This document shows positions 58,618 through 64,000 of a stretch of 64,000 nt of DNA, piece by piece (position 1 is the stretch's first letter; every line of letters starts with the position of its first letter). Made by a program: the position numbers and the translations under genes. The stretch comes from Flavobacterium glycines (GTDB lineage Bacteria; Bacteroidota; Bacteroidia; Flavobacteriales; Flavobacteriaceae), in the NCBI RefSeq assembly GCF_900100165.1, contig NZ_FNEO01000006.1, forward strand, positions 62,001 through 126,000, in the 5' to 3' direction. The notes beneath the pieces were generated by a model that was given only the letters and a program-made list of their open reading frames with translations, was not told the DNA's origin and ran no database searches.

Positions 58618-59322
58618 ATGAAAACAACAGGAAATACCGTTTTTATAAGCGGTGGAAGCGCAGGGATTGGGTTAGCAATTGCTAAAAAGTTAAGCGCAGC
58701 GGGTAATAAAATTATTATCAACGGGCGTAATGAGGAACGTTTGCAAAAAGCCTTAAAAGAATTAGATAATGCCATTGCCATTCAGGGAGATTTATCGGTA
58801 GAAGCAGATAGGATTCGTATTGCAAAACAACTAAAGGAAGACTATTTTGGTGTAAATATCATCATCAACAATGCTGGAGCTGCTTTTGGATATTTGTTAA
58901 GTGAAACAACCAATGCACATGAGAAAGCAGCTATCGAAATGAATACTAATTATTTTAGTGTAATTCATTTTACAGAATTGATGTTGCCACATTTAATAGA
59001 AAAAGCTGGAGCAGCAGTTATAAACGTTTCTTCTATTGCGGTATTTGGCAGTCACAAATTCTTACCAACGTATGGTGCTACTAAGGCAGCTTTGCATAGC
59101 TATACTGTTGCTTTAAGAGATACTTATGAAGAGATAAGAAATGTACAAATTTATGAAGTGTACCCACCATTGGTAAACACAGAATTCTCAGCCGAAATAG
59201 GTGGAGCTAACGGTATTCCGCCTTCTGAAGTAGCGGATGAATTGTTTTTGGCATTAGAAAAAAATCAATTTGATATACCTGTAGGAGATACGAAGCAGTT
59301 TTTTAAAAAGGAACTTTTGTAA
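58618..59322 (+). CDS. Short-chain dehydrogenase/reductase
   Basis: The 234-residue classical SDR has SGGSAGIGLAIAKKL (TGxxxGxG-type NAD(P) loop), NINNAG-like IIINNAGAAFG, the catalytic Ser in INVSSIAVFG and YGATKAALH with Tyr-x3-Lys. It resembles DltE/YdfG-like reductases. It is the first of three oxidoreductase genes divergent from hxlR, suggesting a detoxification unit for carbonyls or quinones. Confidence 0.92.
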   Translation: MKTTGNTVFISGGSAGIGLAIAKKLSAAGNKIIINGRNEERLQKALKELDNAIAIQGDLSVEADRIRIAKQLKEDYFGVNIIINNAGAAFGYLLSETTNAHEKAAIEMNTNYFSVIHFTELMLPHLIEKAGAAVINVSSIAVFGSHKFLPTYGATKAALHSYTVALRDTYEEIRNVQIYEVYPPLVNTEFSAEIGGANGIPPSEVADELFLALEKNQFDIPVGDTKQFFKKELL

Positions 59323-59361
59323 CGATAAAGTATCACTTTCTTATCATTAAAAACAACAACT

Positions 59362-60129
59362 ATGAATCTAAAAGGAAAAACAATTCTGATTACAGGAGGT
59401 GCCTCAGGAATAGGACTGGAAGCAGCTAAGCAATTTATAGCATTGGGAACAAATGTTATTATTACTGGAAGAAATCAAGACAAGTTAGAAGCCGCTAAAA
59501 AAATACATCCACAATTGACCGTTATACAAAGCGATGTTGCAAATGCTGATCAAGCACTCTTACTTTTTGATAAAATTAAAGAAATGGGAGGTATTGATAT
59601 TTTATACAACAATGCTGGAGTAGGAGTACCACCTTTAAATCTAGGTTTAGCCAATGAAAAACATCTGGAAGGAGCTATTTATGAGATGGATGTCAATTAT
59701 CTTGGTGTTATTCGGCTGAATAATCTTTTTCTGGATATGTTGAAATCAAGAAAAGAAAGTGCCATTATCAATACAACTTCTATCTTAAGTTATGTCCCTT
59801 CATTGCTGGAAGCTACTTATTCCGCTTCTAAAACGGCATTGGCATTTTATACCAAATCACTTAGAGAACATTTGAAAATAGCAAACAGTCGAGTGAAAGT
59901 TTTTGAATTGTTGCCTCCACTGGTTGCCACTGAGATGACTGCAGAAAGAGATGATAAAAAAATGAGTTCTGAAGAATTGGTAAAAGGCTTGATTGCTGGA
60001 TTAAAAAAAGACCAATATACCATTCGTGTAGGAGATACTAAATTAGTTTATCTATTGCATCGCTTTTTTCCAAAGTTGACTTTTGGTTTAGTTAATCCAA
60101 AGAAAAGCCACCAATTTTTACAAAAGTAA
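59362..60129 (+). CDS. Second short-chain dehydrogenase/reductase
   Basis: The 255-residue SDR has ITGGASGIGLEAAKQF, LYNNAGVGVP, IINTTSILSYVPSLLEATYS and the YSASKTALAFYTKSL active site. It is a diverged paralogue of the preceding SDR (similar length, order of motifs and C-terminal VGDTK.V motif) and follows it by 39 bases. Substrate unknown. Confidence 0.92.
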   Translation: MNLKGKTILITGGASGIGLEAAKQFIALGTNVIITGRNQDKLEAAKKIHPQLTVIQSDVANADQALLLFDKIKEMGGIDILYNNAGVGVPPLNLGLANEKHLEGAIYEMDVNYLGVIRLNNLFLDMLKSRKESAIINTTSILSYVPSLLEATYSASKTALAFYTKSLREHLKIANSRVKVFELLPPLVATEMTAERDDKKMSSEELVKGLIAGLKKDQYTIRVGDTKLVYLLHRFFPKLTFGLVNPKKSHQFLQK

Positions 60130-60148
60130 TTCTCATAAATAAAGAAAA

Positions 60149-61150
60149 ATGAAAGCATTTATCATAAATAAATACAGCAAAAAAGGAAGTTTACAGCTTA
60201 CTAATGTAGCTATTTCAGAAGTTAAAATTAATGATGTCTTGGTTGAAGTGCATGCTTCGGGTTTAAATCTTTTGGACTCCAAAATAAAATCGGGCGAATT
60301 CAAATTGATTTTACCCTATAAGTTCCCACTAATTTTGGGACATGATGTAGCGGGAGTAATTACTAAAGTGGGAAAAAATGTAACAAAGTTTAAAGTAGGT
60401 GACGAAGTTTATGCCAGAGTAGCTGATTTTCGCATTGGTACGCTTGCCGAATTCATTGCCATAGATGAAAAAGATGTGGCTCTAAAACCTAAAAATATTT
60501 CAATGGAGGAAGCAGCTTCGATACCGTTAGTGGCTTTAACGGCTTGGCAAGCTCTTGTTGAAAGGGCAAAACTTAAAAAAGAACAAAAAGTATTCGTTCA
60601 AGCGGGATCGGGAGGTGTTGGAACCATTGCTATTCAGTTAGCAAAACATTTGGGAGCTACTGTAGCTACTACAGCTAGTGAAAAAAGTTTTACCATGTTG
60701 AAAAATCTCGGAGCTGATATTCTCATTGATTATAAAACGCAAGATTTTGAAAGTATTTTAAGAAACTATGATTTGGTATTGAATAGTCAAGATACCAATA
60801 CATTAGAAAAGTCATTGCGAATTTTAAAACCAGGAGGAAAAGTAATTTCTATTTCAGGACCGCCTACACCTGATTTTGCAAAGGCAATTGGAGCACCTTG
60901 GTTTGTTAAAGTCATCTTATCACTCATAAGTTCTGGTATTCGTAAAAAAGCAGCTAAGCTGGGAGTCAATTATTCTTTTCTTTTTATGAGAGCAGATGGA
61001 GAACAACTAAGCCAAATAACATCCCTTATCGAATCGGGAGTAATAATCCCTGTTTTAGATAAGACTTTTGCCTTTGAGCAAACTAATGATGCTTTAGCAT
61101 ATATAGAAAGTGGTCGCGCTAAAGGGAAGGTTGTTGTTAGAGTAAAGTAA
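60149..61150 (+). CDS. Zinc-independent quinone oxidoreductase-like MDR protein
   Basis: The 333-residue protein is a medium-chain dehydrogenase/reductase of the quinone-oxidoreductase type: VHASGLNLLDSKIKSG, ILGHDVAGVITKVGKNVTKF, PLVALTAWQALVERAKLKKE and the NADPH loop VQAGSGGVGTIAIQLAKHLG. The Cys/His zinc ligands of alcohol dehydrogenases are absent. With the two SDRs and HxlR it forms a likely electrophile-responsive operon. Confidence 0.9.
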   Translation: MKAFIINKYSKKGSLQLTNVAISEVKINDVLVEVHASGLNLLDSKIKSGEFKLILPYKFPLILGHDVAGVITKVGKNVTKFKVGDEVYARVADFRIGTLAEFIAIDEKDVALKPKNISMEEAASIPLVALTAWQALVERAKLKKEQKVFVQAGSGGVGTIAIQLAKHLGATVATTASEKSFTMLKNLGADILIDYKTQDFESILRNYDLVLNSQDTNTLEKSLRILKPGGKVISISGPPTPDFAKAIGAPWFVKVILSLISSGIRKKAAKLGVNYSFLFMRADGEQLSQITSLIESGVIIPVLDKTFAFEQTNDALAYIESGRAKGKVVVRVK

Positions 61151-61164
61151 GTTTTAGTTTTATA

Positions 61165-61278
61165 CTACTTTTGGAAATCGATGCAATCGAGCGCCAGTTT
61201 GGAAGCAGCATTTGCAGTACAAGAAAAACTTAAGATGGTATAAAATAAGAAGGATTTAAAAAGATGAAGTTGTTTCAT
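61165..61278 (-). pseudogene. Remnant of a DUF6055 paralogue (signal peptide only), cut by a hairpin repeat
   Basis: Reading from the ATG at 61278, the first 25 residues (MKQLHLFKSFLFYTILSFSC, then TANAA) match the signal peptide of the DUF6055 protein at 56567-57949 at more than half of positions. Directly afterwards the frame runs into the half copy F of the paired-hairpin repeat (SKLALDCIDFQ) and stops at 61165. The mature protein is missing, so only a 5' stub survives. Confidence 0.7.
61172..61197 (+). repeat. Paired-hairpin repeat, half copy F
   Basis: Only the right hairpin is present: TCGAT-GCA-ATCGA (61178-61190) followed by GCGCCAG. The stem carries the same compensatory change as copy E. 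It abuts the DUF6055 remnant. Confidence 0.75.
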
Positions 61279-61299
61279 GATTGATAATAATGTTGAAAA

Positions 61300-62487
61300 T
61301 TAAAGCTTGATTACCTTTTTATTGACAATGCCTTTTGGTGTTGCTATAGCTACAACATACATGCCTGATGCAAAGTTTGAAAGATCAATCTCGTTGATAT
61401 TGGTATCCAAAACGCTTAGTTTTATTAGTTTTCCATCGATTGTGTGTACACTAAGTTTAGAGTTCAACAGCATATCTTCAATTTTAATATAAATTTTGTT
61501 ATAGGTCGGATTGGGATAAATCAGGAAATCGTAGTCGGTTAGGACTTGTTTGCTGGTATTTGTTTTTTTTGGAGTTAATCTGGAAAGTCCCGTAAAAGTT
61601 CCTATCCAGGCTTCTGAATTGTTTTCAAGAGTGATGGAATGGGTATTGTTTCCTATTAGACCATCTTTCATATCGTAATTTTCAAACTCAGTACCATTGA
61701 ATTTAGATATCCCATTATTGCTGCTCGTAATCCATAAATTGTCCTGTTTGTCAGTTGTAAGCGACCAGATGTAATCACTAATCATTCCATCAGTCATGGT
61801 GTAGGTTTTCCAATTGATTCCGTCAAATTTCGTTAATCCTTTGCCTAAAGTAGCAAACCATACATTTTCTTGCGAATCAACGGCAACTTTATAGACAGCA
61901 TTTGATGGTAATCCGTTTACAGTTGTATAAGATTCCCAGTTTGTTCCGTCAAATTTGGAAACGCCCTGAGGTGTACAAAACCATTTGGTTCCGTTTTTAT
62001 CAATGGTGATGGCGGTAACACAATTGTAAATCAAACCATCATCAGTAGTATATTTTGTCCAGTTGGTACCATCGTATTTCAGCACTCCGTTTACGGTACC
62101 AAACCACTTATTGTCATCTGCATCAATAGCCAGTGATCTTACATAATTGATGCCTTCGTTTATCCCAAAAGTAATCCATTTTTCTCCATCAAACATTGAA
62201 GCTCCGGTATTGGTGCCAATCCAAATCGCACCATTTTTATCAGAAGCCAGAGAATAGATTAAATTGTCAATAAGACCGTTTTCGGTAGTGTAATTGGTCC
62301 ATGTTGTACCGTCAAATTTGGTTACTCCATTAGTAGTCCCAAACCATTTATTGCCTAATAAGTCAACAGCAATGGCGTTGATGCAGTTAGCTCCTAATCC
62401 ATCCGATGTTGTGAAATTGGTAAATGTTTGCGACCAACTCATTGGTGTCAAAAACAAAATAAACAGTAGAAGTGTAATTTTTTTCAT
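61300..62487 (-). CDS. Secreted two-component-propeller-repeat protein with T9SS sorting domain
   Basis: From the ATG at 62487 the product is 395 residues with a signal peptide (KKITLLLFILFLTPMSWSQ). About seven Reg_prop repeats of roughly 42 residues follow, each with a W-x-G/C-T or N-K-W-F-G-T strand, for example DLLGNKWFGTTNGVTKFDGT and DKNGAIWIGTNTGASMFDGE. The C-terminal 75 residues (YDFLIYPNPTYNKIYIKIED, SGMYVVAIATPKGIVNKKVI) are a type A T9SS sorting domain. It should be a surface or secreted beta-propeller; unlike sensor kinases with these repeats, it has no kinase part. Confidence 0.92.
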   Translation of the reverse strand: MKKITLLLFILFLTPMSWSQTFTNFTTSDGLGANCINAIAVDLLGNKWFGTTNGVTKFDGTTWTNYTTENGLIDNLIYSLASDKNGAIWIGTNTGASMFDGEKWITFGINEGINYVRSLAIDADDNKWFGTVNGVLKYDGTNWTKYTTDDGLIYNCVTAITIDKNGTKWFCTPQGVSKFDGTNWESYTTVNGLPSNAVYKVAVDSQENVWFATLGKGLTKFDGINWKTYTMTDGMISDYIWSLTTDKQDNLWITSSNNGISKFNGTEFENYDMKDGLIGNNTHSITLENNSEAWIGTFTGLSRLTPKKTNTSKQVLTDYDFLIYPNPTYNKIYIKIEDMLLNSKLSVHTIDGKLIKLSVLDTNINEIDLSNFASGMYVVAIATPKGIVNKKVIKL

Positions 62488-62520
62488 AGTTGCATTTGGT
62501 TTTGGAATTCTTTTTATTGA

Positions 62521-62587
62521 GACGCGTTGCAAACGCTACGATTTAACTTTTAATGTAAGTAGGTACTCGATGCAATCGAGCACCAGA
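62521..62587 (+). repeat. Paired-hairpin repeat, copy E
   Basis: GCGTT-GCA-AACGC (62524-62536) and CTCGAT-GCA-ATCGAG (62566-62580). The right stem has T to A on the left arm and A to T on the right arm compared with copies A-C, preserving pairing. It lies between two minus-strand genes. Confidence 0.9.
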
Positions 62588-62594
62588 TTGGTTT

Positions 62595-63329
62595 TCATTT
62601 TTTGAAAGTATCATATTTAAAAGCAAAAATTAAAATTGTTGCGAAACAAATTAGGCAGATTATAAATAAACCAAAAACTTGAAAAAATAGATTTTTTTCT
62701 TCATCTACCTTATTTGTAAATTTTTTATACATTTCTATGGACTGTAATTTTTGATTAGGAAATTTTGACATCGCAAATTTATTTTTTACTAGTATTTTTT
62801 CGTTTAAAGCTTCCAACTCAAAAAAAGCACTTTCCATTTTACCATAAATCTCAACAGTATTGTGTGAAGAATTTGATTCGATTTGAATAGAAAATTCATG
62901 CATTAAGTCAACTAATTTTTTTTCACCATTTAAATACTCATTGTAAAGAGAATACATACTAGGAAATTCTTTATTTTCCGCTTCATTTTCAAATTTAGAG
63001 AATCTTGCAATATCGTTTAACACAGATCTTTTTAATTCTACGGATTTAGAAATATTTGAATTATGTGGAAGTTTTTGCGCTGCTACGAGGAAAATTCCAT
63101 ATTCTTTTATTCTTATTCTAATATTAGGCAATGAATCGTTTGTAAATTCACCTATTATTTGACTATTTAGCATTCTATTATTAGAAATAGTAATCGTGTC
63201 AATAGCCTTTTCGTAATCTGAAAATATTTTTGATTGAATATCAAACAGTTTAAGCCCAAAAAAAGAAATCCCGCTAAATAAAATACCGAGAATTAATATC
63301 ACATTTTCTCTTTTGAAATATGCTTTCAT
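62595..63329 (-). CDS. Membrane protein with two terminal helices and a helical periplasmic domain, unknown function
   Basis: The 244-residue protein has a helix at about 9-27 (NVILILGILFSGISFFGLKL) and another at about 217-238 (QVFGLFIICLICFATILIFA), with a largely helical 190-residue domain between (for example RMLNSQIIGEFTNDSLPNIR, KSVELKRSVLNDIARFSKFE). The layout resembles an extracytoplasmic four-helix sensor without a signalling domain. No family recognised. It lies 20 bases after an attC-like palindrome. Confidence 0.6.
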   Translation of the reverse strand: MKAYFKRENVILILGILFSGISFFGLKLFDIQSKIFSDYEKAIDTITISNNRMLNSQIIGEFTNDSLPNIRIRIKEYGIFLVAAQKLPHNSNISKSVELKRSVLNDIARFSKFENEAENKEFPSMYSLYNEYLNGEKKLVDLMHEFSIQIESNSSHNTVEIYGKMESAFFELEALNEKILVKNKFAMSKFPNQKLQSIEMYKKFTNKVDEEKNLFFQVFGLFIICLICFATILIFAFKYDTFKK

Positions 63330-63348
63330 GAATTACGTTTAAAATTGT

Positions 63349-63480
63349 TGCTAACGTTCCCTTGCTACAAGAGGTTTGGGGTTAAATTAAGCCTTATTTT
63401 CGGATTTGCCTAAACTCCCAAATACAAAACCATTTTTAAATTAAGCCAAATGCCCAAATCTCTTGTAACGGCTGTTAGGC
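63349..63480 (-). other. attC-like imperfect palindrome between two unknown genes
   Basis: On the minus strand GCCTAAC (63480-63474) fits the attC R'' box RYYYAAC and GTTAGCA (63355-63349) partly fits R' (GTTRRRY). Inside, TACAAGAGATTTGGG near the first end pairs with the complement of TACAAGAGGTTTGGG near the other at 14 of 15 positions. Total length about 132 bases, and it begins four bases after a stop codon, as in integron cassettes. No integrase is seen in the window. Confidence 0.4.
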
Positions 63481-63484
63481 GCAG

Positions 63485-64000
63485 TTACTTTAATCTCTCA
63501 AATAATAGTTTCTCATTTAATTTTAAACCTTCAGTTGTGAATTCAAAATAGGATCTCACTCCATTTAATGAATTCCCTGGAGTAATTAGCCCTAATGTTA
63601 CAAATTCTTTAATTAATGAGTCATTTTTATCCATAGGTATTGAATTTAAAATGTTTTCTGCAATATCTTCAAAATCTTTATGTCTTTTTTCTTTTATTAA
63701 TTTGTTAAAAATTAAATTGACTTTATTATTATTAATTTCGTTATTCTTTTCAGGAACTATATTTTCATTTTCGGGCAATTTTACATCTTGTTGCTTTATC
63801 AAAAAATCTGAAAATTTCTTTTCTAACTTTTCATATTCTTCTTGTAATTTTAGTTTATTGGCTCTTTCTTCATCAACTTTTTTCTCAAGTCTTTTTCTTT
63901 CTTCTTCCGAAATATCATAAACAGATTTTAAAACTATACTTGTTTTATCTGTCCATTTATAAATCATTGGGGTGATTTTTTTTTCAAAAAAATTGATAAT
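63485..64000 (-). CDS. Coiled-coil protein of unknown function, probably cut by the window edge
   Basis: The frame encodes 160 residues from an ATG at 63967, but it stays open for 11 more codons to the window edge (INFFEKKITPM), so the gene may start outside. Residues after the ATG include WTDKTSIVLKSVYD, then a long charged coiled coil (SEEERKRLEKKVDEERANKL and LQEEYEKLEKKFSDFLIKQQ) and a C-terminal domain (IAENILNSIPMDKNDSLIKE, FVTLGLITPGNSLNGVRSYF, FEFTTEGLKLNEKLLFERLK) resembling a small winged helix. No family recognised. Confidence 0.6.
   Translation of the reverse strand: MINFFEKKITPMIYKWTDKTSIVLKSVYDISEEERKRLEKKVDEERANKLKLQEEYEKLEKKFSDFLIKQQDVKLPENENIVPEKNNEINNNKVNLIFNKLIKEKRHKDFEDIAENILNSIPMDKNDSLIKEFVTLGLITPGNSLNGVRSYFEFTTEGLKLNEKLLFERLK

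Noticed and set aside
62595..63329. Methyl-accepting or kinase sensor
   Set aside because: The two-helix periplasmic layout fits, but no HAMP, kinase or signalling domain follows the second helix.

Overview
The window looks like chromosome from a member of the Flavobacteriaceae, probably Flavobacterium or a close relative. The evidence is low GC, start codons without strong Shine-Dalgarno sequences, promoters matching the Bacteroidota -7 consensus TAnnTTTG, a T9SS sorting domain, a fused CcoNO oxidase subunit, and families largely confined to Bacteroidota (DUF349, DUF4494, DUF5522, DUF6055). I see no rRNA, tRNA, CRISPR array, complete insertion sequence or phage genes. Species cannot be named from sequence alone.

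Layout. (1) 1-5526: cobalamin uptake and nucleotide-loop assembly: a BtuC-like permease start and BtuF-like lipoprotein on the minus strand, then a small Cys-rich protein, CobU, a BluB-CobT fusion, CobS and CobC on the plus strand. (2) 5800-10400: a secreted GPAYKN-repeat protein, a Cache-HAMP histidine kinase with NarL-type regulator, a small membrane protein and an alpha/beta hydrolase. (3) 10624-12867: a large ATPase resembling RloC/PrrC anticodon nucleases. (4) 13130-23103: a minus-strand sugar operon: DeoR regulator, fucose-isomerase-like enzyme, split transketolase, RbsB/DUF2291/RbsA/RbsC importer and, after a repeat-filled gap, an FGGY kinase. (5) 23493-25007: MazEF and an unknown protein. 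(6) 25125-34894: Fnr-type regulator and the cbb3 oxidase cluster ccoI-S-NO-Q-P-G-H plus a TauE/DsbD_2-like membrane gene. (7) 34992-48103: mixed housekeeping and stress genes, including hemN, a DUF349 protein, alkB, nhaA and yaaA. (8) 48296-53294: a TetR-TolC-HlyD-MFS tripartite efflux operon. (9) 53572-61278: RNA-ligase-like, DUF4494, TauE, DUF6055 protease-like, and an HxlR-SDR-SDR-ADH module flanked by a remnant of a second DUF6055 gene. (10) 61300-64000: a T9SS propeller protein and two unknown genes separated by an attC-like palindrome.

How genes work together. The B12 genes allow salvage of cobinamide and attachment of aerobically made dimethylbenzimidazole. The sugar operon imports, isomerises, phosphorylates and carbon-shuffles an unidentified sugar. 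Three promoters (ccoI, ccoS-NOQP and hemN) carry an FNR-like dyad at exactly the same distance from the -7 box, which suggests one low-oxygen regulon covering heme synthesis, copper loading and the high-affinity oxidase; the fnr gene itself appears autorepressed by the shared dyad.

Intergenic DNA is unusually rich in repeats: a paired-hairpin element in six copies with compensatory stem changes, a 170-180 bp element in two operons, short CCCGA..TCGGG palindromes, multi-hairpin elements, and two look-alike structured leaders directly in front of start codons in the cco cluster.
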